Source of the DNA: Crotophaga sulcirostris
Taxonomy: Eukaryota; Chordata; Aves; Cuculiformes; Crotophagidae
DNA: 64,000 nt
Reading direction: 5' to 3'
NCBI GenBank assembly: GCA_013397455.1
Contig: VYZB01000076.1
Span: 1 to 64,000, forward strand
Below are positions 1 to 10,588 of the stretch, piece by piece. Position 1 is the first letter of the stretch. Each line of letters begins with the position of its first letter. The notes under the pieces were generated by a model. That model did not search any database, had not been told where the DNA came from, and was given only the letters and a program-made list of their open reading frames with translations. Made by a program: the position numbers and the translations under genes.

Positions 1-292
1 CAATTATTGAGTAAGACTTATGGAGAAGGGAACCCAAAGACCAAATCAGTGCTCAAAGGAACCCATTTTTTGTCCGTAGAAGATGTGAAAGTAAAAACAA
101 CGGAGATCCTCAACAGCCTTTTGGAGAATGATCTGCAGAATTGCTTTGAACATTGGCAGCATTGTACAGAGCTCTGTGTCAACTCAGAAGGGAACTATTT
201 TGAAGGTGATCATAGTTGATTTTCTCAATTTGTTAAATAAAAAGAGTTACAGGTACATTTCAGGGTTTTTTTGGGTCAGACTGCATATCTTT
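1..292 (+). mobile_element. 3' end of a mariner-type DNA transposon, cut by the window edge
   Basis: The first 219 bases encode the C-terminal end of a mariner-like transposase. They are followed by a short untranslated stretch with the typical layout of a mariner 3' end: a run resembling TTTGTTAAATAAAAAG, then GAGTTACAGG, then a T-rich stretch closing with GGGTCAGACTGCATA, which I read as the degraded terminal inverted repeat. The matching 5' repeat and the catalytic part of the transposase would lie to the left of the window. The 3' boundary is approximate. The match is to the general family layout, not to a named consensus. Confidence 0.65.
7..219 (+). pseudogene. Mariner-like transposase, C-terminal fragment
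   Basis: This open frame of 70 codons ends in ...NYFEGDHS and contains LKGTHFLSVEDVKVKTTEIL and CFEHWQHCTELCVNSEGNYF. In mariner-family transposases the same region reads roughly LKG-x-HF-x-S-x-ED(I/V)-x-x-K(T)T, then CFE/Q-x-W-x-x-R-x-x-(K/R)C, then GxYFEGD. It lies after the third catalytic acidic residue and ends the protein. The invariant arginine-rich centre of this tail is degraded (WQHCTELC), consistent with an old inactive copy. The apparent start at position 7 is only the first in-frame initiation codon inside a truncated frame and is not a real start. The DDE/D catalytic core is outside the window, so activity cannot be judged directly. Confidence 0.7.
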
Positions 293-2054
293 TGGACTCA
301 TTTGGGTATTAAAATTTAAGACATAGCAGGAGATAATCTGCTGGTAATTTCCAGCCTGGATTCAGAGATCAATGACTTGTTAAAGATCATGAGGTTATCA
401 GTACAGATTCTAGATCCAGTAACAATTATCCATCAAACTTCTAAGCTGTAACAACTTGAAGGCAAGTCTGATCTTTTCAGTCAGCTGTTGAAGAACTACC
501 AGGTCCATCAACCACTCACTTTAATTCTTTATGTTTCTCAGCCAGCCCCATTCCTATAGCTGCACAAACATTCTTAAGCAATTCTCCACAACCACCATGT
601 GGTCCATGTTTCTCTATCTATAAGGAGAAAATTATTTTAACAAATGACAGACACCCAAAAACTGTCCATGACCAAACAGAGAAATAACATCCAGGAGTCC
701 CTACTTTCAAACACAGCAAGAATTTCCCACAGAAATTTTTCAGAGAAGAGGTTAGAAAAGCCAGCACTTTCATACATCTCAGTCGCTCTGTGTTACTTAC
801 AGAACTTTCCTATTTGTAGTTCGTCTGAAGGAAACTGCTGAGAAACTGAGGGTCACATATAATCACCGTATCATCCCACAGACAGAATAATAATGTCACT
901 TGGTTTCCTGAAATATTTTATTGGTAATGACAGCTGGAGGGTCACTCTACCTGCATCTGAGGGCAGCAAATCAGAGGAAGAAAAGAGAATAAGGAAAGGA
1001 AAAACTGGGAGTAGTAAAAATGTACTTTTCTACTGAAAGGAAGAAATCTTTATCTTAGAAAAATCTAGTGAAGATTTATATTTGTTATAAACTTACTGAA
1101 AAAGAGTAATAAAATGCAGTTATGCTGCAGCAAGAATGTAGTAATTTTGGTGCCTGCACGAAGCTATTACCTCTTCAAAAACCCTTTTGTTCAGCAAGCA
1201 GATATTTAACACACATCCCCTTGTGTTACCAAATGGTCTGATTTTATGAACTATCTACCCACAAAACACTTTACAAATAATCCACTTGCTTGCCTTGAAT
1301 CTGAGAGTCAGGGAGACTACAGACAAAATGTTAAGAGCTGGCTTTGTTTGCCACACTTAAGTTCTCAGGAGAGGGAAGTGATTGGCTTAGTCCTGTAACA
1401 GCCGTTTGAGTACACACTCTAAACCTTACCGAGTGTGACAGTTCATGTGGCTTCATAAAAGGACATTCTGTAGTGACCCAAAGACCTACAATGATAAAGA
1501 GTTTGCCTGGTTTCTGTGTTAAGCCATTGATTTTTTTTTATACCTTTCACAACTAGATTAAAGAGCTCATTTGTACCCGCTCCTTGTTTTTTTTCATGAA
1601 TGTTACATTGTAATCAAGTCACATCTCAACCTTCTCTTTCATTAGCAATGAAATTATTTTTGCAGTTCTTTTCTGAGCCTTCTCCAGTTTCAAGACTCTT
1701 TTAAAAATGACCACCATGGTACTGTATGTAGGATTTTAATGGGGCATTTAAGTAATGCAAGATGCAAATATGGCATCATATTTCCTGTGCTACTTGCTCA
1801 TTCTCTGCTCATGAAGCCTACAACAGCATTAGCCGTTTTTATCCCAGCAATACATCAGAGTCCACTTTGAGTGACCCCCTCCACCATAAATCCTAGTTGC
1901 AGTTCAGGATTGTTGTTTTCCAGGACATGGTCCCATTTTTTCTAGGGAAGATCAATAAGAGTACATCTATGAACTGAGACACATTGAAAGTCCTTCTGTT
2001 GAGAGAAACTGTACAATTTTTTCACTCCCCATTTATTGTGTTACTTGTGTTTGC
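293..2054. other. Unique AT-rich sequence, no gene seen
   Basis: The longest open frame here is 65 codons (644-841, plus strand), with no recognisable motif. A purine-rich stretch lies around 960-1015. I see no repeat family, splice-flanked exon or RNA gene. Confidence 0.6.
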
Positions 2055-2112
2055 TAAAAAAGAAGGAAGAAAGAGAGAAAGAGAAAGAAAGAAATGAAGA
2101 AAGGAAGGAAGC

Positions 2113-2148
<36 letters not shown>

Positions 2149-2303
2149 AAAACAAACAAAACAAACAAACAAACAAGAAGAAAGGAAGGGAAGAAGGAAG
2201 GGAGGAAGGGAGGAAGGGAGGAAGGGAGGAAGGAAGGAAGGAAGGAAGGAAGGAAGGAAGGAAGGAAGGAAGGAAGGAAGGAAGGAAGGAAGGAAGGGAG
2301 GAG
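2055..2303 (+). repeat. Compound purine microsatellite (AAAG)n-(AAAC)n-(GGAA)n
   Basis: About 250 bases, almost purely A and G on the plus strand. An imperfect GAAA block (2055-2112) is followed by a regular AAAG tetranucleotide run (about 2113-2150), an AAAC run (about 2151-2176), a mixed GGAA/GGGA block (about 2177-2230) and a long uninterrupted GGAA run (about 2227-2296). The long open frames read through this block on both strands (Lys/Glu/Arg-rich on plus; Leu/Pro/Ser/Phe-rich on minus) are products of the tetranucleotide periodicity and are not genes. Confidence 0.97.
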
Positions 2304-3757
2304 GTTGTGGGAATTCCAGAGTGCCATATCAACATTCTTTCTCTTCCTTGTTCAGTTGTCCAGATCAGTTAAGGCTAAATTTCAAAGAAACCAAAGCGAA
2401 CGCTTCACCCATTCCTGTTTAGCGTAGACAGCCTAAAGCAGCCCTCTACATTGCTTCAGAGTGCAATCCTCATCACAGTCAGCTATACGGGCAGCAGCCA
2501 GAATAGCTGTGAAATGAGAGGATGGACACACAATGAACACGGTGCTGTTTTGAGGCCTTCAGACTGTGAGGGAGGGAGAAGACTTGCACTATGTATGCTA
2601 CCAAAGGATGTCTGCTTATGGGAAATCCATTGTACTATGGATTGTTTTGCTTCCAAGGCATTTAATGTATTTTTAAATGTGTACATGAAATTAAGAATTG
2701 GATTTAAGCATAAAGAAGGAGCTATATATGTTACACTCTACTTCTATATAGATTTAGTGGAATTTTTGTTTTTGAAGAATTCTTGGCTATTTCTACCAAT
2801 TAGTTATTGTTACTTCACGTGACTTAATTGCCATAAGTGCACTGTGGTGTCCATTAGAGGCATCGCATGTACGTGTATCATATGGGCAACACAAAATGGC
2901 AATACAATGCAAACTGTGCTGTTCAGCTACTCTTTACCTGGAGTGAGGAGATGAAAGACCACAAACAGAAGAGATAAGGGTGTTGATTATATTTTGGACT
3001 CAGTAGTTAAAGGAGGTTTTCCATTTACTTTGGTCCAGCCTGATCATACCAAACTTGATTTCCAACTTCATCAGAAAAGTGCATGTGAAAAGTTTTTACA
3101 GTCCTGGGACCCTTTTTGAATGCACAAGAAACTGCTTGATTTTTTTATTAACAGTAAACATAAATACATAAAGCAGAATAATGTTATAATGTTTGCTTCA
3201 ACTAGATGGCATGCTGCTGTTTATTGCTTATTTCAATATATCATTCAGAATAAAAAGTAGGAAATACTGAGTGGATGGAATGGAATCTTTACTTTGTCTT
3301 TTTTTTTTCCCCATTGCATAATCAAGTTACTATATGTAACAGCATGCAATGGATCAGGATGTGATTATCAAGATTCCTAATGTGTGTACATCAGGTAATA
3401 TTTGTTAGCTTTCTAAAAACATGTGTGTATTACTGTTTTTATGAAGTCTGTGGTTAAGTAGTATTAGGCATAGCAGATTGACTATTTTGCACAGTTTCCA
3501 AATTCCAAATTCCAAAATCCTGTCTTTTTCTAGAATTTTCCCCCGATAATAAGAATAACTTTCATTATGCCTAAGGTTTTATATTTACATAACTTGACAA
3601 ACTCACACAAATGCCTCTTTGTAGTATTATCTTTATTTTAGAGATATAGAATCAGATGAACAATGCTTAAAGGAAGTATTTCTAATCTTGAATGTCTGTA
3701 ATTATATGTTTCAATCTCTTTTTGGTGGTTAAATATGTGATCTGCCTTTTTTCAAAG

Positions 3758-3838
3758 GTTCTTACTTGTCCATATTGACAGTGAAGTCAGTGGGGTCTGA
3801 GAATACCCAGAACTTCAGAAATCACTCCATTCATAAAG
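3758..3838 (+). other. Exon-like segment with strong splice signals, 81 nt
   Basis: The segment is preceded by CTGCCTTTTTTCAAAG, a good acceptor with a pyrimidine tract. It is followed by ATAAAG then GTAAGTAA, close to the consensus donor. It is 81 nt long. Two frames contain stops; the third is open throughout (26 codons starting at 3760, reading SYLSILTVKS...), so it would be a symmetrical exon with one base carried over at its end. I do not recognise the peptide and no partner exon was found nearby. Pseudo-exons with good splice sites are common in vertebrate introns. Confidence 0.25.
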
Positions 3839-4425
3839 GTAAGTAATAGATTTGGATGTCTAACTTTCAGCACTTGTTTTTACTTTTTTTTGAAAAATGT
3901 TTTGCCTCAGGGAGAGAGAAATCAGTGGGTCAAAGCCCATAAATTATTCTGTTAATGCCCCTTGTTTTCAACTTCTTAAATATTTGACCATTTATCTTGA
4001 CAGTCATGTCTAAGTGCCATAGTATTTTTTTACTTTTTTTATTGTTAGCACAGGTTTTTGGGTGCAATGGGCAGTATTTCACTACAGATGAAGAATTTCT
4101 TTTTCTATTTGGAAGCCAAAGAAACCTTGAAATTAGCTACTGGCATTAAGTCCATGCTTATAGAACTCCTGTTGTCAAATTGTCCAACAAATGACTAGAT
4201 ATAAAGTATGAGGAATAAGTCTGGTATTAATGAGAAATAATTACATCAAATCAGAAATTTTTAGAAACAGTCTCAACTATTATTTAACCTTCAGCCAAAC
4301 TAAGTTCAACAAAGTATCACAAACTTTATAATTATATTAATGTGTATGTGACTTCAGCCTGGCTGGAAAAAAAGAATAGTGGCAAACTTCAAGTAAAGTT
4401 TTTGTTGGGTGTTTCGAACTCTGCG

Positions 4426-4612
4426 ACTCCAGGTGGTAATGGAAACCTCATGCCCAGCGAAGTGGCCAGTGCCGAGGGCAGGGGCTGCCCCAGTGCCCTC
4501 CTGTCTGCCCTGCTCCTGGATGGGATGGTGGGATGAGCCCTACACTGATAGTCCTGGGGAAGTCCCCAGCAATCCTTGTTCCCAGCCTAGAGGTAGCCCC
4601 CAGCCTACAGGG
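4426..4612. other. GC-rich patch in AT-rich surroundings
   Basis: By hand count, positions 4441-4620 contain about 112 G or C out of 180, while the flanks are strongly AT-rich. The patch has few CpG dinucleotides. It contains short repeated words such as GCCCCCAGCCTA and CCCAGCCTAG. Open frames on both strands cross it (4342-4536 and 4409-4651 plus; 4448-4648 minus) without a recognisable motif. It might be an old insertion, a minisatellite remnant or a degraded exon. Confidence 0.4.
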
Positions 4613-5312
4613 ACAGATATTTCTGCTGTTCGCTTCATAAAGCAACACTAAATACTTTGGGTGTGCTATCTGCTATACTTAGAGATGAATGACTGAAGAT
4701 GTTAACAGATTTCTTCTTAAATAAGAACAGGGAAGCAGAGCTATGAACTATTGTTCCCACTTAAAATGATTAGCATTTCCACAGGCTGAAAGCAGAAAAG
4801 GAAAATAGTCAACCTTTTGTATTCCACCAACCTAAGGAGACCTCTAAGCAGACTGTTAGACTGTCTGTATGGAACTGGAGAAAGAGGTTCTCTAGGGAGA
4901 TTCACAGATCATTATTATGGAACATACATTTCTACTATGTCTGGATAAGTTTTTCATAAATGTATCATGTAGCTCAGTATTTTGTATTTACAAGTGCAAA
5001 AGCACAATGTATTTCAAATATTTAGTTGGTTTACTGGCTTATGCAGACTGGGTAATTATTTCAATCTTGGAACTCTAGTTCCCTGAACAACGGCATTTTG
5101 TGGCACCCTGTATGTAATAACAGAAATTTTATCAAAATTTTTGAAGTGTTTTTGTCCTCAATTCCACTCTGGTTTTGGATAAAAATTAAGGAAACTGTAA
5201 AGATATGAAAGAAAAACACTTTCTAATTAATCTTTAGTTTCTATGCTCATATCCAAAACTATGTAACAAAGTTACTCAAGAACAAGAGAAAAGGTGCAGA
5301 ATGGTGGCCAAA

Positions 5313-5456
5313 ATGTATATGTATATATATAGAGATAAACACTATATTTTAGGCATTGTATATATGTATACACACACATATATATACACATATTATAGTT
5401 ACAAATACAAATATTATATGTACATTTTTAAATATATATAATTCATTTTTATATAC
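5313..5456. repeat. Degenerate AT/CA alternating dinucleotide tract
   Basis: Alternating purine-pyrimidine sequence with ATATGTATATATATAG, GTATATATGTATACACACAC and further ATATAT/ACACAT blocks, separated by short AT-rich spacers. This is an imperfect (TA)n/(CA)n microsatellite region. Confidence 0.85.
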
Positions 5457-8400
5457 ATAATTCACATTGGTACACTTTTATTCATTGGCGTTTGCTGAGC
5501 AGTTGAACTTGCATAACTGCATTCTGTGAAGGGTAACAGAGAACACAACTCTGTTCTTATACACCAATGTTGTTTTTTTTTCCTTTCCTCTTTTTTAATT
5601 CTACAAAGAATGCTGCTTTCAGTCAAAACCTTTAATCCTCATGTCCTATAGCGTTTCTGGCAAGAAGTGAGAAGGTCTATTTAGAGAGGCATTTCAATTC
5701 CCCCTCAGGCCAAAAGAAAAACATGTTATTTCTAATGCCAGCACTGTGGCCTCATATGCTAGGAAACTAGTGACATTTTGACACAGTCAGGGACAGTTCT
5801 GAATTACGTGATGTTGCTGTTCATATCATAAACTGGAGCTTAAGCACTTAGTGAGGCTTCTCTCTATATCTGTAATCTTGTTTCTTTGCCAGACAACTTA
5901 CTGTCTGCAGGGAATGCAACAAAACTGCCTGTGCAGTGTGTTTTGTGGGTTATCCCACTTACTGTATGCCAGCAGTGGCCAACTTGCATTATCTGAGCAA
6001 TTCAAATGCAGCTCCTGTGTTGGGGGTTCATCCTTAACTAGCTCAGGGGAACAAGCCATAAGTGGTCAGTGAGTCCTACACTGTCTTGGTCACCTTGCAA
6101 TCCAGATAAAGGCCTGGTCTGGCCCCAAACTTAAGGCAAAAGGGTTGTTTGGAGAAACATTTCCATGTTCTGGCTATGAGGTTCTCCTTTCTTTATCTCT
6201 TATCGCTATTTCTTGTAATTCTGTCTTATAAGAAGATTTTGGTATGAAAGCCCAGTGGATCAAAATGTCGTTGAAGAACTTACAGGTTCTTAATTTTTCT
6301 GTTAATAACATATAAAAGTAGATTGTTTTCATGCATTTTATTATGAATACAGCAATGTATTTATAGATTGCATTCCCTTCTTCCATTAGCAATATCTAGT
6401 ACTAAAAATATTCTGTTTCGTCTTTGCAAGTGTCTCGGTAGTAGCAGGGATTTTTTAATTTCTGATTTACATTCTGACCTTAAAGTTATTTTGTGAGTGA
6501 AATAATATTTTTATCTCTTCTAAAAGCTCTTAATATTTGAAATTCTGTGTAAGACTCTGTATCCCCAAATCTGTTAGGACAGTTCCTTTAGAAAACATAA
6601 ATACCTCCTACTAAATTTCTGGTATGTTGAACCTATACAAAAATTCCATCTGGATAACTCCTGGTTTCCATAATGGACTTGAACAGGCTTTCATTTTCTA
6701 GGGAACTACTAATCTCTGCATCTTGATTGTGCTCTAAAGAGAGAATGGATTGCATAGTCTGTTGGAATGTAGCATTTTAGAATTTCCTAATATTAATCTT
6801 AATCTCTCTATTTCATGATAAATATTAAAACACCTTAACAATATAGGATAATAATATATGTTCTGCAGGAAAAGGTTAAACACCAAGGAATAGTGATACA
6901 GGCACAGGTAAAACAACCATCCCGTTATATAGGATTAAGTGGTGCACTTCTAGAGGTAGACATGGTTTATACAGATATGTATGTTTTTGCTTTTCTGCTA
7001 GCTTTACTAATTTCTATCACATTTTTAGATATTTTAAAAGGAATTCTTAAATACAGTTTTTTAGATTGATTCTTTTTTTTGAGTCAGATTGCATTACATT
7101 AGAGTGAGTATTTCAAACATTAGTCCAGGATCTTTAAATATTTGCTGTTGTTTTTTTCAAAGTATTTCATTTACTAGAAAAAAATACTTGATATTACTAG
7201 AACCGTCATGGTTCTCTTCTTGATTCGAGGTTTTAGAACAAAATTTCTTTTGATGTTTCATATGTGATGAAATTTTTGCTCTTCTTGCATGCAAATTCTT
7301 GACATTAAAAGGGCTGGTCATAATAATTTAGTAGATTTTTGTCCTGCATACATGGGAGACAGACTCTAAGTTTTCCTCATCACCCACTGAAAAAGGAATA
7401 TTTTTCCATGGGGTTTGGTCACTTTAATTTTTAATGTATCAGTACTGTACTTCAGATGTGTATTTGTTTAGAACTGCCTATAATTATTATTTTGCTATTC
7501 TTCCTTTTCAGGAAAAGCTATTTTAAATATGTTCTTCAAACATCATTTTCTAATGATGTCAGCTTTAGCATGTGCAATGCTTTATAGGAAGAGAAAAGGA
7601 AACTCATTTTTTACTTAAACAAGTTTTAGAAATGTAGAGATGTGTAAAGATCTAGAGTGGCAAAAGCAGTGAGTTTCACTGAGGTAATTTCAAATTAATG
7701 AATGAACTCTTAACAAAGTGCATCTGGAGTCTGAAGGAGGTATGTGAAATGACTGATAGATCTCATAATTTTAAAATCTGTGGATACAACAACCACTTAC
7801 AAGTCTTTTGATTACTCGTTTGTGCTGCAGCAAGGGAGGGTTTGTGCTTCCTTAATACCATAATTGTCTTGTCTTCATTCCTGACAGTATATTGTGTAAT
7901 ATGAACTCACACTGTGGGGATAGGGACATGCAGCTTTCTGTCTCATGACTTATACAGTAAACTAAGTACCTTTTCCTCATTAAAAAAAAAAACAAAAACC
8001 AAAAAATAAGACTTTTAATCACATGTATTATTACCTAGGCTACGTAGACTAGAAAAGAAATTATGTTAGGGTGGATTTATATTACAAAGAAGACAATTTA
8101 GATGACCATCTGGTTCAAAAAGAGGGTTTGTTAAACAGTCTTTAGTATATTATGCCTGTTTACTTAATCATAAGGGAGTCAGAGATTTATTTTTCCCCTT
8201 CTATGGCATGACTATAAGGTTTACCCAATAGTGGTAGAAAAAGAGTTGTAAGGGACTTCTTGATTTCAAAACAGAAGAAATAGTATCATTCTCATAAAGT
8301 TACAACTAAAATAAAGGATTTCTCACACAACTTTTTACTGTCAAGGGAAACACCATATTTTCATTGTTATTTATTTATCAAAATCAAGCCTTTTATTGAT

Positions 8401-8570
8401 ATACTCTTTCATTTATAGACTTGGCATTTCCAGAAATTTTTTGTTGAGAAAATCATAAACAGCTACCATAAAGTATTATATTGTAAAAAGCAATGAGGCA
8501 CATATTTGACATTAGTATGGAAAGTCTCACTTTAATAAAGGTAACAGTAATATTTACAAAACTGTCTTAG
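5457..8570. other. Unique AT-rich sequence, no gene seen
   Basis: Open frames do not exceed 73 codons (5851-6072 plus; 6174-6392 minus) and show no motif. There is an A-rich stretch at 7982-8007 with C interruptions. It could be an old retroposon tail, but no body is recognisable upstream of it. Confidence 0.55.
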
Positions 8571-10588
8571 AACCATAGAGTCATTGAATCATAGAACACT
8601 TTGGGTTGGAAGAGACCTTTAAAGGTCATCTGGTACAATTACCTGCAATAAGAAGGGACATCTTCAACTAGATCAGGTTGCTGAGAGTTTCATCCAATCT
8701 GACTTTGAACATTTTCAGAGATGGGGCATCTACCATGTCTCTGTGCACCCTGTTCCAGTATTTCACCACCCTCATCATAAAAAAACTATTCTTTATATCT
8801 AGTCTGATTCTACACTCTTTTAGTTCAAAACCATTACCCCTTGTCGTATCACAACAGGCATTGTTAAAAATTTATCCCCATCCTTCTTAGAAGCTCTCTT
8901 TAAGTGCTGAAAGATTGCAATAAATTCTCCCCGAAGCCTTCTCTTTCCCAGACTGAAAAACCTCAACTCAGCCTTTCCTCAGAGGAGGGATACTCCATTA
9001 ATCTGATTATTTTTGTGGACCTCCGATGGACCTGCTCCAATAGGTCCATGTCTTTCCTATACTGAGTTCTCCAGGGCTGGACACAATACTCCAGGTCTCA
9101 TTGGTGCAGAGTAGAAGAGCAGAAACACCTCCCTTGACCTGCTGGGCACATTTATTTTGATGCAGCCCAGGACATGGTTGGCTTTCTGTGCTGCAAACAC
9201 ACATTGCTGGCTGATGTCCAGCTTTTCATCCAAAAGTACCCTCAAATCCTTCTCTGTAGGGCTGCTTTCAATCCCTTCATCCCCACAGCCTGTGTTCATA
9301 CCGGTGTTACCCTGACCCAGGTTTGGGGTCTTGCACTTGGCCTTGCTGAACTCCATGAGGTTCACATGGGCCCACATCTTGAGCTTGTTCAGGTCAGATG
9401 GCATCCGATCCATTGGGTGTGTCAACGGTACCACTCAGCTTGATGCCATTTGCAAACTTGCTGAGGGTGCACTCGATCCCACTATTTATGTCATTGATGA
9501 AGATATTAAACAGCACTGGTCCCAAAACAGACCCCTGAGGGACACCACTTGTCATGGATCTCCATCTGGACATTGAGCCCATGACCACTACCCTCTGGAC
9601 GTGTCCACCCAATGAATTGCTCATCTGCCAAATAATTCACCCATCAAATCCATATCTCCAATTTGGAGAGAAGGATGTTTTGGGGGAACATGTGAAAGGC
9701 TTTACAGATGTCCAGATAGATAAAATCTATAGCTCTATCCCTGTCTGCCGATTGGTCACTCCATCATAGAAAGCCACTATGTGGATGAGGCAAGACTTAC
9801 CCTTGCTGAAGCCGTGCAGACTGTCTCAAATCATCTTCCTGTCCTCCATGTGCCTTTGCATAGCTTCAAGGAGGCTCTTTTCCATGATCTTCACAGGCAC
9901 AGAAGTGAGGCTGACAGGTTGGTTTTTCCAGGGTGCTTCTTCCGACCCTTTCTAAAATGGGTGCAACGTTTCCCTTTTTGTAGTTACCAAGGACTCACCT
10001 GACTGCCACGACTTTTCAAATATCATGGAGAGTGATTTGGCAACCATATCAACCATTTCTCTCCAGAGTCTGGGGTGCATCTCATCAGGCTCCACAGAAC
10101 TATGTATGTTCAGGTTCTTCAGGAGATCATGAACCTGATCTTCGCTTACAGTGGGAGGGACTTCTTCCCTTGGTCCTTGTTTTGTAGTTTATCCACTTGA
10201 GAGGTGTGAGAAGAGAGGCTTCCAGTGAAGACTGAATAAAAATGTTGAGTACTTTGCCAGTTGTGACCTTCCCTTTCTGACTGGTAGAGCTGTAGAAGTC
10301 CTTCTTATTATTCTTGCCATCCTTTGCCAATTTTAGCTCCAGCTGCACCTTAGCCTCCCTGACACCACCCCTACAATACCAGGCAGCATCCCTGTGCTCT
10401 TCAGAAGATACCTGCCCCTGCTTCCACTGCCCATGCATTTCCTTCTTGCCCTTTAGTTTGTTCAGCAGGTCTTGACTCAGCCATGCTGGTCTCTAGCCTT
10501 CCTTTCCTGATTTCTCTTAGCTGGAGATTGAGAGCTCTCATCCTCTATGGAAAACATCCTTCAATATCTGCCAGCTCTGTCCTGCTCT
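8571..10588 (-). mobile_element. CR1 non-LTR retrotransposon, 5'-truncated, about 2 kb
   Basis: The element reads from right to left. Its 3' end is at 8571, with three degraded copies of the CR1 tail octamer (CCATAGAG, TCATTGAA, TCATAGAA on the plus strand) followed by the usual block TTTGGGTTGGAAGAGACC and AAAGGTCATC. It continues through the ORF2 C-terminus and into the reverse transcriptase region. It stops near 10588 inside sequence corresponding to the reverse transcriptase N-terminal part. Full-length CR1 is about 4.5 kb, so this is a typical 5'-truncated copy. Small indels and stops break the frame. The antisense open frames on the plus strand within it (for example 9174-9443 and 9781-10002) are shadows. 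Confidence 0.95.
9057..10438 (-). pseudogene. CR1 ORF2 reverse transcriptase remnant (broken)
   Basis: Several minus-strand blocks in different frames line up with CR1 ORF2. Block 10438-10127 carries HRDAAWYCRGGVREAKVQLE and KDGKNNKKDFYSS, corresponding to the region just before and at the start of the reverse transcriptase domain. Block 9624-9394 carries [20 protein letters not shown], the palm motif before the active site, followed by FANG where functional copies have FADD. Block 9434-9057 resumes in another frame with WAHVNLMEFSKAKCK, SSPTEKDLRVLLDEKLD and AAQKANHVLGCIK. The reading frame shifts near 9400. Loss of both active-site aspartates plus frameshifts makes this copy catalytically dead. 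The reverse transcriptase copies the element's RNA at the target site in intact family members. Confidence 0.9.

Larger units (their letters stand above)
2304..5312. other. Unique AT-rich sequence with one exon-like segment and one GC-rich patch
   Basis: A 123-codon open frame at 2451-2822 has no recognisable domain and drifts into AT-rich sequence at its C-terminus, so I treat it as chance. The exon-like segment at 3758-3838 and the GC-rich patch at 4426-4612 are listed separately. Nothing else stands out. Confidence 0.55.

Noticed and set aside
2022..2422. Overlapping 92-128 codon open frames on both strands
   Set aside because: They are produced by the tetranucleotide microsatellite, whose units contain no stop codon.
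2451..2822. 123-codon open frame
   Set aside because: No domain; the C-terminal half is AT-rich hydrophobic sequence typical of chance frames.
9174..10002. Plus-strand open frames of 70-90 codons
   Set aside because: Antisense shadows of the CR1 ORF2 remnant.
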